Positions 56,593 to 64,000 of a DNA stretch of 64,000 bases are shown here, in pieces (within the stretch, counting starts at the first letter, position 1; every line of letters starts with the position of its first letter). Under the pieces are notes generated by a model. It saw nothing but the letters and a program-made list of their open reading frames with translations, had not been told where the DNA came from and searched no databases. The stretch is from Phytopseudomonas straminea (GTDB lineage Bacteria; Pseudomonadota; Gammaproteobacteria; Pseudomonadales; Pseudomonadaceae). Made by a program: the position numbers and the translations under genes. The DNA is taken from assembly GCF_900112645.1 (NCBI RefSeq), contig NZ_FOMO01000003.1, positions 248,001-312,000 of the forward strand, written 5' to 3'.

Positions 56593-57573
56593 TTACTCGA
56601 CCAGCCCGAACTCGCGGCCCAGCTCGCGGTACTCGGCGACCTGCTTCTTGACCAGCGCCTGCAGCTCCGGCCCATTCACGTACATCGGCAGCACGTCGCG
56701 GTCGACCATGTAGCGCTCGAACTCGGGCGAGGATTCCAGCTTGGCGAACGACTCACGCCACCACTGCACCTGCTCCTGGGGTACATCCGGGCCGAGGAAG
56801 TAGCCACGGATCAGCGGCCACTGGATCTCGTAGCCCTGCTCGCGAGCGGTCGGAATCTCGGCCAGATCGCCCGGCAGGCGCTCTTCGCTGAATACCGCCA
56901 GGGTGCGGATGTTGTTGCCTTTCTGCGAAGCGATTTCGCTGGCGCTGCCAGTGACCAGATCGACGTGCTTGCCCATCAGCGCCATGTAGTGCTCCGAGCC
57001 GCCTTCGAAGGCGGCGTAGCGCAGTTCGCTCGGGTTGATGCCGGCGGCCTTGGCGAGCAGGGCAATCTTCATCCAGCCCTGGCCGCCGATGCTGCCACCG
57101 CCGCCGACGACGATGCTTTTCGGATCTTTCTTGAGCGCCTTGACCACGTCGTCGAGGTTCTTGTACGGCGAGTCGTCGCGTACCGCCAGGGTGCCGTAGT
57201 CGGTGCCGATGGTGGTCAGCCACTGCACTTCGTTCTCGTCGAAGCGGCCGTATTTGCCCAGTGCCAGGTTCAGCAGCGAAGCGCCGGAGAAGGCCACCAG
57301 CGTGCCGGGATCATTGCGCCGGTTGGCGACGATCGCGTTGTAGGCCACGGCGCCGATACCGCCTGGCATGTAGGTCACGCGCATCGGCGTTTTGAGAATC
57401 TTGTTGTCCTTCAAGCCGGCCTGGGCCAGTTTGCAGGTCAGGTCGAAGCCGCCGCCCGGTTTGCTCGGGGCGATGCACTCGGGGCGGTTGGGCTGGTCGG
57501 CGTTGGCCTGCAGGCTGGTTATCAGCAAGGCACCGGCGAGGGGTAGAAGAAGGCAATTTTTCAGCAGTTTCAT
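56593..57573 (-). CDS. tctC: Tripartite tricarboxylate transporter, periplasmic binding subunit
   Basis: This 326-residue secreted binding protein has a signal peptide (LLLPLAGALLITSLQANA). The ligand pocket regions of TctC proteins are recognisable: CIAPSKPGGGFDLTCKLAQ and MPGGIGAVAYNAI. It would hand the captured carboxylate to the TctAB permease. About 100 bases separate it from tctB and 45 from the porin gene upstream. Confidence 0.94.
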   Translation of the reverse strand: MKLLKNCLLLPLAGALLITSLQANADQPNRPECIAPSKPGGGFDLTCKLAQAGLKDNKILKTPMRVTYMPGGIGAVAYNAIVANRRNDPGTLVAFSGASLLNLALGKYGRFDENEVQWLTTIGTDYGTLAVRDDSPYKNLDDVVKALKKDPKSIVVGGGGSIGGQGWMKIALLAKAAGINPSELRYAAFEGGSEHYMALMGKHVDLVTGSASEIASQKGNNIRTLAVFSEERLPGDLAEIPTAREQGYEIQWPLIRGYFLGPDVPQEQVQWWRESFAKLESSPEFERYMVDRDVLPMYVNGPELQALVKKQVAEYRELGREFGLVE

Positions 57574-57618
57574 CGGGTTTTTACCTGTATTGGAGTTGTT
57601 TGCAGGTGGTTCGCCGGA

Positions 57619-58884
57619 TCACCAGATCGGCAGGACGTAGCTCAGAATCAGGCGGTTCTCATCCATTCCACGGGGGGCGAAATTGTTGCGGTACACCGCA
57701 TTGCGCCACGTAACCTTAAGGTTCTTCAGCGCGCCCTCGCTGAACGCATAGGCAAGGTCGGTGTTGCGTTCCCATTCCTTGCCATTGCTGCCGTCGGCCA
57801 GGTCGATGCCGCTGCCGCGCACATAGCGGGTCATGAAGGTCAGGCCGGGGATGCCCACCTTGCTGAAGTCGTAGTCGTAACGAACCTGCCAGGAGCGTTC
57901 GTCGGGCCCGGCGAAGTCGTTGAGCTGCAGGAAGTTGGTCAGATACGGCGTGGCGCCGTTGACGTAGGTGAAGCCTTCGTCACCGCGCATCTGCTGATAA
58001 CCAACGCCCAGGGCATGGCCGGCCAAGCTGTAGGTGAACATCGCGTTGTACACCTGGTTGTCGATGTCACCGGCACGCGCCTGGCCGCTTTCGCTGTTGT
58101 TGAAGTAGCGCAGGTCGGCTTTCAGCTTGCCCGGGCCAAGCGCCAGGGTGTGCTGCAGGCCGAGGAAGTGCTGGCGGTAGATGTCGGTGAGCTGGCCCTG
58201 GTGGTAGCTCAGCTGAGTGTTGGGTGTCAGTGCGTAATCGAGGCCGACGAAACGCAGGTGGTCGCTGCTCGGGCTGCCGCCGAACCGGCCATTCTTGTTG
58301 TTCAGTGTCAGGTCGGCGGAGCCCGAAACGTCGCGCTGCACCACGCGGGAGATCTGCCCGAAGGAGGCGGTCAGGCGCTCGATGTCCTTGCTCTGCACCT
58401 GCCAGCCTTCGAAGGTCTGGGGCAGCAGGCGGCTGTTGCTGAACTGTAGCGTCGGCATTTTCGGCAGCAGAGTGCCGGCCTTCAGCACGCTGTCGGCGAC
58501 GCGTACCTTGGCGGTCACGCCGAGCTTGCTGTAGTCGTCTTCAGGTCGCCCTTTGCTGTCGCTTGGCAGCAGCGCGGTGCCGGTACGGTCAGGCGAGGAG
58601 TCGAGCTTGACGCCGAGCATGGCCAGGGCGTCGAGGCCGAAGCCGACGGTGCCGCTGGTGTAACCCGATTCCATGTTGAGGATGAAACCCTGGGCCCATT
58701 CTTCGCGCTTGTTCTGCCCGCGCCCCTCACGGAAGTCGCGGTTGAGGTAGAAGTTGCGCAGCTCCAGGTTGGCCTTGCTGTCTTCGAAGAAGCCTTCGGC
58801 CAGCGCATCGCTGACGGCCAGGGGCAGGCTGGCGAGAACGGCAGCAGGGGCTACCGAGACGTAAAACAGATTCTTCCTTGTCAT
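57619..58884 (-). CDS. OprD-family outer-membrane porin
   Basis: This 421-residue porin has a signal peptide ending SDALA, the family opening FFEDSKANLELRNFYLNRDFR and a C-terminal strand ending SYVLPIW. OprD-family channels are substrate-selective and are often paired with a catabolic operon; the Opd branch takes carboxylates and aromatics. It lies between the GalD-like gene and tctC, so it likely admits the same substrate through the outer membrane. Confidence 0.95.
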   Translation of the reverse strand: MTRKNLFYVSVAPAAVLASLPLAVSDALAEGFFEDSKANLELRNFYLNRDFREGRGQNKREEWAQGFILNMESGYTSGTVGFGLDALAMLGVKLDSSPDRTGTALLPSDSKGRPEDDYSKLGVTAKVRVADSVLKAGTLLPKMPTLQFSNSRLLPQTFEGWQVQSKDIERLTASFGQISRVVQRDVSGSADLTLNNKNGRFGGSPSSDHLRFVGLDYALTPNTQLSYHQGQLTDIYRQHFLGLQHTLALGPGKLKADLRYFNNSESGQARAGDIDNQVYNAMFTYSLAGHALGVGYQQMRGDEGFTYVNGATPYLTNFLQLNDFAGPDERSWQVRYDYDFSKVGIPGLTFMTRYVRGSGIDLADGSNGKEWERNTDLAYAFSEGALKNLKVTWRNAVYRNNFAPRGMDENRLILSYVLPIW

Positions 58885-58919
58885 TATTATTTACTCGTTG
58901 GGTGAAGCGATCGTTGGCG

Positions 58920-60005
58920 TTAATTCTTGTTAGGGGTGCCTCTGCTGGTCTGCGGCACATACACGTCACCGGCGAACAGGCGGCGCGCGGTGCGAATCAG
59001 TGAGGCCTGCATGCTCTGCGGCTGAGCGTCTTCACCAGGGGCCAGCGACACTTCGATCTCGCCGCCCGGGTGCTCCAGGCGCACCAGCGCGGCGCCGGTA
59101 ATCGGCGCGATGTCGAAGGCCACGCTGCCGGGCAGGGCGCAGGCGCTGGCCAGGCCGATGGCGCCGGTGGCAGCGATCGAGCGGTGGCAGTTGTGGGGCA
59201 TGAAGTAGCGGACCGACAGGGTGCCGCCCTTGCGCGGCGCCGCGAGCAGCACCGGCTTGGGAATCACCATCTGGCTGACGTCGCCCAGCCCCATGGCGAT
59301 ACCGGCCTGCAGGCGAATGCGCTCCAGACGCTCGAGCAGTTCGCTGTCGGCATCCAGTTCGGCCGGGGTTTCGTAGCCGGTCTTGCCTAGGGCTTCGGCA
59401 TGCAGCAGCACCATCGGCATGGCCATGTCGATGCAGGTGGCGTCGATGCCGTCGAACTGGTCGCGCACCTTGCCTGTGGGTAGCAACTGGCCGGTCTTGG
59501 CGCCCGCGGCGTCGAGGAAGGTCAGTTTGATCGGCGCGGCGCTGCCGGGCACGCCGTCGATGCTGGTGTCGCCTTCGTAGCGCACCTTGCCCCTGGGCGT
59601 CTGCACTTCGGAGTCGACGAGCGTATTGGTATTGAGGTTGCGGATGCGCACGCGGGTGACCGGCGCGCTGGCGTTGACCAGGCCGTGTTCGATGGCGAAA
59701 GGACCGACGGCGCACAGCATATTGCCGCAGTTGGGTGCGGTGTCGACGCGGCGCTGGTTGACCATGACCTGCACGAACAGGTAATCGACATCGGCGTCAG
59801 GATGGCTGGAGGTGCTGACGATAGCGACCTTGCTGGTCTGCGGGCTGCCGCCGCCAATACCGTCGATTTCCAGCTCGTGTCCGGAGCCCATGACGTTGAG
59901 GAGCAACTCGTCTCGTGCGGCAATATCGGTGGGCAGGTGATTGGCCAGAAAAACCGGGCCGCGAGAGGTACCGCCGCGCATCAGCACGCAGGGGATGGCT
60001 TGCAT
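58920..60005 (-). CDS. PrpF/GalD-family isomerase (copy 1)
   Basis: This 361-residue protein has the PrpF fold signatures CVLMRGGTSRGPVFLA, the catalytic-cysteine segment APNCGNMLCAVGPFA and MPHNCHRSIAATGAIG. Family members shift double bonds in unsaturated di- and tricarboxylates; GalD acts on 4-oxalomesaconate and PrpF on aconitate or 2-methylaconitate. It is the first gene of the reverse operon and is divergent from the LysR gene. A close paralogue lies on the other side of that regulator. The exact substrate is not certain. Confidence 0.9.
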   Translation of the reverse strand: MQAIPCVLMRGGTSRGPVFLANHLPTDIAARDELLLNVMGSGHELEIDGIGGGSPQTSKVAIVSTSSHPDADVDYLFVQVMVNQRRVDTAPNCGNMLCAVGPFAIEHGLVNASAPVTRVRIRNLNTNTLVDSEVQTPRGKVRYEGDTSIDGVPGSAAPIKLTFLDAAGAKTGQLLPTGKVRDQFDGIDATCIDMAMPMVLLHAEALGKTGYETPAELDADSELLERLERIRLQAGIAMGLGDVSQMVIPKPVLLAAPRKGGTLSVRYFMPHNCHRSIAATGAIGLASACALPGSVAFDIAPITGAALVRLEHPGGEIEVSLAPGEDAQPQSMQASLIRTARRLFAGDVYVPQTSRGTPNKN

Positions 60006-60105
60006 GATGTCTCCAGTGCAATAAAGCTGATTATTGTTGCTTTCCTTAAATGGTGGTGATCGGGTTTTGTTTTGTAAATTGCATATATTTTTTATATTGA
60101 TTGAT

Positions 60106-60120
60106 TATTTGCATTAATGC
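60106..60120. promoter_or_regulatory. Candidate LysR operator in the divergent spacer
   Basis: TATTTGCATT overlaps the perfect palindrome GCATTAATGC (60111-60120) in an AT-rich part of the spacer between the GalD-like gene and the LysR gene. The same TATTTGCATT occurs at 61473-61482 upstream of the second GalD-like gene. This makes it a candidate binding site for the regulator. Confidence 0.4.
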
Positions 60121-60217
60121 GTCTGTAGTACGCTCGGATTGGGCGCGAGGCTCCGAATGTTGTTTAATGCACTAATCTGCGCTGAAAAATAAAAATATGG
60201 ATTGATAGGTTTTTTGC

Positions 60218-61138
60218 ATGAATTACGAACTTCAGGACCTGCGCGCTTTCGTCAAGATCGCCGAGTTCGGCAATTTTCACGAGGCGGCCAACGCCATTCA
60301 CCTTTCGCAGCCGGCCCTTACCCGACGCATGCAGAAGCTCGAGGAGGGGCTTGGCACCCAGCTGCTCGATCGCACCACACGGCGGGTCAGCCTCACGGCG
60401 GTGGGGCGGGATTTCCTACCCAAGGCGCGGCGTCTGCTGGACGATTTCGAGCGCTCGATTCTCGGCATTCGCGAGCTGGCCGAGCGCCAGTCCGGGCAGG
60501 TGACGCTGGCGTGCATCCCGACGGCGGCGTTCTACTTTCTGCCCACGGTGATCCGCGAGTTCAACCGCCAGTATCCAAAGATCCGCATCCGTATTCTTGA
60601 CCTCAGCGCCCATGAGGGCCTGGAAGCGGTGCTGCGCGGCGAGGCGGATTTCGGCATCAACATGCTCAGCGGCCAACACGCCGAGATCGACTTCACGCCG
60701 CTGGTCAACGAGCCGTTCGTGCTCGCCTGCCGGCGCGATCATCCGCTGGCCGAACAGCCGCAAGTGGCCTGGCGCGAGCTAAGCGATTACCGGCTGATCG
60801 GTGTTGGCCGGCTGAGCGGCAACCGCGTGCTGCTCGATCACGGTCTGGCTCATCTGGACTGGCGCCCCAGCTGGTTCTACGAGGTCCAGCACTTGTCCAC
60901 CTCCTTGGGCATGGTCGAGGCGGGACTGGGCATTGCCGCCATGCCGAGTCTGGCGATGCCGGTCGAGGACCACCCAATCCTGGTACAGCGCCCGCTGGTC
61001 GATCCGGTGATCAGCCGCACCCTGGGTCTGGTGCGTCGCCATGGTTCTTCGCTGTCGCCAGCCGCCGAGCAGTTCGTCGAGACTCTGCTCAAGCAATGGC
61101 CTGGCTATACCGCCCTCGGAGCCGACAAGCCCACCTGA
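60218..61138 (+). CDS. LysR-family transcriptional regulator
   Basis: This 306-residue protein has an N-terminal winged helix-turn-helix (FHEAANAIHLSQPALTRRMQ) and a periplasmic-binding-like effector domain (VTLACIPTAAFYFLPTVIREF). It is transcribed divergently from the GalD-porin-Tct operon and upstream of the second GalD-like and DctA genes. It most likely activates both in response to the carboxylate substrate, as GalR does in gallate degradation. No ring-cleavage or gallate genes are in the window. Confidence 0.93.
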   Translation: MNYELQDLRAFVKIAEFGNFHEAANAIHLSQPALTRRMQKLEEGLGTQLLDRTTRRVSLTAVGRDFLPKARRLLDDFERSILGIRELAERQSGQVTLACIPTAAFYFLPTVIREFNRQYPKIRIRILDLSAHEGLEAVLRGEADFGINMLSGQHAEIDFTPLVNEPFVLACRRDHPLAEQPQVAWRELSDYRLIGVGRLSGNRVLLDHGLAHLDWRPSWFYEVQHLSTSLGMVEAGLGIAAMPSLAMPVEDHPILVQRPLVDPVISRTLGLVRRHGSSLSPAAEQFVETLLKQWPGYTALGADKPT

Positions 61139-61153
61139 ATGCGCTTGGATAAA

Positions 61154-61185
61154 GCCATTTCGGCCGCGCCCGGCGACGAAATGGC
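61154..61185 (+). other. First hairpin after the LysR gene
   Basis: GCCATTTCG and CGAAATGGC form a 9-bp stem around a 14-base GC-rich loop. It lies directly before the stronger terminator. Confidence 0.5.
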
Positions 61186-61198
61186 CTTGGAGTTAACA

Positions 61199-61226
61199 AA
61201 ACGCCGCATCTCGCGGCGTTTTTTTT
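61199..61226 (+). terminator. Terminator after the LysR gene
   Basis: AACGCCGC and GCGGCGTT pair around a five-base loop and are followed by a run of eight T residues counting the stem edge. It is a strong intrinsic terminator about 60 bases past the stop codon, and it insulates the downstream operon. Confidence 0.9.
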
Positions 61227-61560
61227 GAGCGAAATCCTGCCGATTTTGTGGTCGAAGCCAGCTCGCCGACCTTCGGCTTGGCTTATTTCCGAGGTGATCT
61301 TCCGTCTGAAAACAGCATTGATCTTTTCAGGGCTTTGCTAAAAGTTATCAGCTTATACCGACATATTGCTGCTGATTTTCCTGTTTATTCGCCATTTTTT
61401 ATGAGCGTAGCGGCTTCTTCACTCAATCTTCTCAGGCAATTAGTGATGCGTTGCGCGCATCAAAATCTCCAATATTTGCATTTGATGGAATTGTTAGGGC
61501 GTGTGACTCTTTTGCTCAAGGCATCAATCGGCCTGATTGATCAGTATAAGAGAGAAAGTC
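61227..61560. promoter_or_regulatory. AT-rich promoter region of the second GalD-like gene
   Basis: This stretch of about 330 bases is clearly richer in A+T than its flanks and has no credible gene. An open frame at 61248-61634 has no ribosome binding site and runs out of frame into the GalD-like gene. The stretch contains the TATTTGCATT word (61473-61482) shared with the divergent LysR spacer. Confidence 0.5.
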
Positions 61561-62643
61561 ATGCGAATCCCCTGTGTGCTCATGCGCGGAGGTACCTCCA
61601 AAGGACCGGTTTTCCTGGCAAGCGACCTGCCTGAGTCGATTGACGAGCGAAACGAAGTGCTGCTGTCGGTCATGGGGGCGGGGCATGAACTCGAGATAGA
61701 CGGCATCGGCGGCGGCAGCCCGCAGACCAGCAAGGTGGCCATCGTCAGCCCGTCCAGCCATCCGGATGCGGATGTCGACTACCTGTTCGTGCAGGTCATG
61801 GTGTCCCAGCGTCGTGTGGATACCGCGCCGAACTGCGGCAACATGCTGTGCGCCGTTGGCCCGTTCGCTATCGAGCAGGGTCTGGTCAAGGCCGGCCCGG
61901 CAACCACCGAAGTGCGTATTCGCAATCTCAACACCGGCACCTTCGTCTGCTCGAAAGTGCAGACCCCAGGCGGCGTGGTCACCTACGCGGGCAATACCCG
62001 CATCGACGGCGTACCGGGCGTTGCCGCGCCCATCGAGCTGACCTTCCTGGATGCGGCGGGTAGCAAGACCGGCAAGCTGTTCCCCACCGGCAACACCCGC
62101 GACGTATTCGATGGCGTAGAGACCACCTGCATCGACATGGCCATGCCCATGGTGCTGGTGCATGCTGAAACTCTGGGCAAGACTGGCCAGGAATCGCCGG
62201 CCGAGCTGGACGCCGACAAGGCGTTTCTCGCTCGCCTCGAATCGATCCGCCTGCAGGCGGGCCTGGCCATGGGCCTGGGCGATGTCAGCGAAAAAGTCAT
62301 TCCGAAGCCGGTCCTGCTGGCGCCTGCTTCGGCAGGCGGCACCATTCAGGTCCGTTACTTCATGCCTCACAACTGTCATCGCGCCCTGGCGATCACCGGC
62401 TCGATCGGCCTGGCGACTGCCTGCGTCAGCCCGAATACCGTGGCGGCTGACCTGCTGGGGCTCGATGACAATGCAGAGCGCCTGAGCCACGTACGCATCG
62501 AGCACCCCAGCGGGTCGATCGAAGTCGCCTTGGCGTACGTGGGTGAAAATGGCCAGACGATCCGCGCCTCCGTAGTGCGTACCGCCCGCCGGCTGTTTTC
62601 CGGAGAAGTACACGCCCCGGAAGGGCAACGTCTGGCCGGCTGA
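61561..62643 (+). CDS. PrpF/GalD-family isomerase (copy 2)
   Basis: This 360-residue paralogue of the copy on the other side of the regulator has the same signatures: CVLMRGGTSKGPVFLAS, APNCGNMLCAVGPFAIEQG and MPHNCHRALAITGSIG. The ATG at 61561 begins MRIPCVLMRGG; a TTG eight codons earlier is an alternative. The two copies share most motif blocks but differ across the second half, so they may handle two related acids or two steps. DctA follows 60 bases later. Confidence 0.9.
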   Translation: MRIPCVLMRGGTSKGPVFLASDLPESIDERNEVLLSVMGAGHELEIDGIGGGSPQTSKVAIVSPSSHPDADVDYLFVQVMVSQRRVDTAPNCGNMLCAVGPFAIEQGLVKAGPATTEVRIRNLNTGTFVCSKVQTPGGVVTYAGNTRIDGVPGVAAPIELTFLDAAGSKTGKLFPTGNTRDVFDGVETTCIDMAMPMVLVHAETLGKTGQESPAELDADKAFLARLESIRLQAGLAMGLGDVSEKVIPKPVLLAPASAGGTIQVRYFMPHNCHRALAITGSIGLATACVSPNTVAADLLGLDDNAERLSHVRIEHPSGSIEVALAYVGENGQTIRASVVRTARRLFSGEVHAPEGQRLAG

Positions 62644-62703
62644 ATCGCCGGCCGGCACGAAAATTTGCGCATCCGAACAATTTCTATAAATGGGTGATGC
62701 CTG

Positions 62704-64000
62704 ATGAAACTCGTCAGATCCTTGTATTTCCAGATCCTCTGCGCCGTGCTGCTGGGCGTGATTGTCGGCCACTTTTGGGCGCAGCAAGCCACTGCACTCA
62801 AGCCGCTGGGTGATGCCTTCATCAAGCTGGTGAAAATGATGATCGCGCCGGTGGTGTTCTGCACCATCGTCACCGGTATTGCCGGCATGACCGAGAAGAG
62901 CACGCTGGGTCGCCTGATGGGCAAGACCCTGGGCCTGTTCCTCGTCCTGACGGTGGTCAGCCTGCTGATCGGCCTCTGTGCTGTATACCTGTTCCAGCCG
63001 GGCGTCGGCATGAACGTCGATCCCAGCAAGCTGAGCACCGAAGGCCTGTCCCAGTTCACCGCTTCGGCCGCCAAGCTCGGCGTGGTCGAGTTCTTCATGC
63101 ACATCATCCCCAACACCTTCATGGGCGCGTTCGCCGAAGGTGAGGTGCTGCCGGTGCTGTTTATCGCCGTGCTGTCGGGCTTCGCCTTGTCGTCGATCGG
63201 CGAAGCGGGCAAGCCGGTGCTCGATGTGCTCGAAGCCGCTTCGAAGATGGTCTTCAAGATCTTTTCCTACCTGATGCGCTTCGCGCCCATCGGCGCGTTC
63301 GGGGCCATCGCCTTCACCGTCGGCCAGTACGGCATCACTTCGCTGGGCTCCCTGGCCAAGCTGATCATGACGCTGTACATCGCTTGCGCGTTCTTCGTCT
63401 TCGTGGTGCTTGGCGGCCTGTGCCGGATGTACGGCTTCAGCCTGTGGAAGCTGCTGCGCTATTTCCGCGAAGAATTCCTAGTGGTGCTCGGCACCTCGTC
63501 GACCGAGCCGGTGCTGCCGCGCATGCTGGAAAAGCTCCAGGCGCTCGGTTGCCGCAAATCGGTGGTCGGTCTGGTGCTGCCAACCGGTTACTCGTTCAAC
63601 CTCGACGGTACCGCCATCTACCTGTCGCTGGCCGCGGTGTTCATCGCCCAGGCCTGCAACATCGACCTGTCGCTGACCCAGGTCGTCACCATGCTGGCCG
63701 TCATGCTGCTGTCCTCCAAGGGCGCTGCCGGCGTGACTGGCAGCGGTTTCGTGGCGCTGGCTTCGACCTTGTCGGTGATGCACGACCTGCCGCTGGCTGG
63801 CCTGGCGCTGCTGATCGGTATCGACCGTTTCATGTCCGAGGCCCGTGCGCTGACCAGCCTGGCCAGCAACGCGGTAGCCACCGTGGTGGTGTCGCTCTCC
63901 GAAAACGCCTGTGACCGCCGTACGCTGCACGCCGTGCTCGACGAGCGTCCCCAGCCACCTAGCGGCGAGCAGCAGCCCGGCTGGCAGGCGGTTGCTCATT
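62704..64000 (+). CDS. dctA: C4-dicarboxylate:cation symporter (partial, runs off the window)
   Basis: Translation from the ATG at 62704 gives MKLVRSLYFQILCAVLLGV and stays open for 432 codons to the window edge. DctA proteins are about 430-450 residues, so only the last few residues are missing. Family motifs are clear: MMIAPVVFCTIVTGIAGM, VVLGTSSTEPVLPRM, SFNLDGTAIY and SSKGAAGVTGSGF. It imports succinate, fumarate or malate, or here perhaps a related acid. It probably forms an operon with the second GalD-like gene. Confidence 0.95.
   Translation, partial: MKLVRSLYFQILCAVLLGVIVGHFWAQQATALKPLGDAFIKLVKMMIAPVVFCTIVTGIAGMTEKSTLGRLMGKTLGLFLVLTVVSLLIGLCAVYLFQPGVGMNVDPSKLSTEGLSQFTASAAKLGVVEFFMHIIPNTFMGAFAEGEVLPVLFIAVLSGFALSSIGEAGKPVLDVLEAASKMVFKIFSYLMRFAPIGAFGAIAFTVGQYGITSLGSLAKLIMTLYIACAFFVFVVLGGLCRMYGFSLWKLLRYFREEFLVVLGTSSTEPVLPRMLEKLQALGCRKSVVGLVLPTGYSFNLDGTAIYLSLAAVFIAQACNIDLSLTQVVTMLAVMLLSSKGAAGVTGSGFVALASTLSVMHDLPLAGLALLIGIDRFMSEARALTSLASNAVATVVVSLSENACDRRTLHAVLDERPQPPSGEQQPGWQAVAH

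Noticed and set aside
61248-61634. Possible 128-codon gene upstream of the second GalD-like gene
   Set aside because: It has no binding site, its composition is AT-rich promoter-like, and it ends out of frame inside a real gene.
61516-63102. Open frame of 528 codons on the - strand opposite the second GalD-like gene and dctA
   Set aside because: Both sense frames carry strong family motifs; the antisense product is histidine-rich low-complexity sequence.
1-64000. Search for CRISPR arrays, tRNA or rRNA genes and insertion sequences
   Set aside because: I saw no regularly spaced repeats, no cloverleaf-like sequence and no transposase; short RNA genes could still be missed by eye.

Overview
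The window looks like the chromosome of a Pseudomonas-group gammaproteobacterium: high G+C, an AhpC protein and an OprD-family porin of clear pseudomonad type, two PctA-like chemoreceptors, polyamine-uptake and acetylpolyamine genes, and a dispersed repeat of a kind I associate with pseudomonad intergenic DNA. This is inferred from protein and repeat recognition, not from a database search. I see no rRNA, tRNA, CRISPR array, transposase or phage gene.

Layout. (1) 0.3-4.4 kb: a tandem pair of chemoreceptors. (2) 4.8-8.2 kb: a polyamine-binding protein, an acetylpolyamine amidohydrolase and an AraC-type regulator. (3) 8.4-16.4 kb: housekeeping and transport genes (UppP, two MFS transporters, a HIT protein, an EamA transporter, a lipoprotein, an FAD monooxygenase and a solute-binding protein). 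(4) 16.5-18.9 kb: ahpC-ahpF with a candidate OxyR site, an intercistronic hairpin and a terminator. (5) 18.9-25.3 kb: a small acidic protein, an M14 carboxypeptidase, a hypothetical protein and a coupled DNA-repair pair, namely a FAN1-like VRR-NUC nuclease and an XPD/Rad3-type helicase with its own PD-(D/E)XK domain. (6) 25.4-30.3 kb: a signalling cluster made of a PAS histidine kinase, a double-domain KaiC-like ATPase, a single-domain response regulator and a hybrid kinase.

(7) 30.8-52.6 kb: an exopolysaccharide locus. A forward trio (nitroreductase-like protein, Wzx flippase, pyruvyl transferase) converges on a long reverse operon that runs from an outer-membrane barrel protein, Wza and Wzc through a PHP phosphatase, a small 55-residue protein, a WcaJ-type initiating transferase, Ugd, a glycosyltransferase, Gmd, Fcl, Gmm, Wzy, WcaE-like GT2 and WecG-type transferases to ManC/AlgA. 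The precursor genes predict GDP-mannose, GDP-fucose and UDP-glucuronate. With glucose priming and pyruvylation this resembles colanic acid. A roughly 685 bp imperfect palindrome lies between the two converging blocks. The operon is preceded by about 870 bp of gene-free DNA rich in GTCA/TGAC half-sites and AT-rich repeats.

(8) 53.5-64.0 kb: a tricarboxylate-type uptake and catabolic locus. A reverse operon (GalD/PrpF-like isomerase, OprD-type porin, TctC, TctB, TctA, 2-hydroxyacid dehydrogenase) diverges from a LysR regulator. Downstream of the regulator are a second GalD/PrpF-like gene and a DctA carrier that is cut by the window end. Together they suggest porin entry, periplasmic capture, two inner-membrane uptake routes and isomerisation of an unsaturated di- or tricarboxylate whose identity is unknown.
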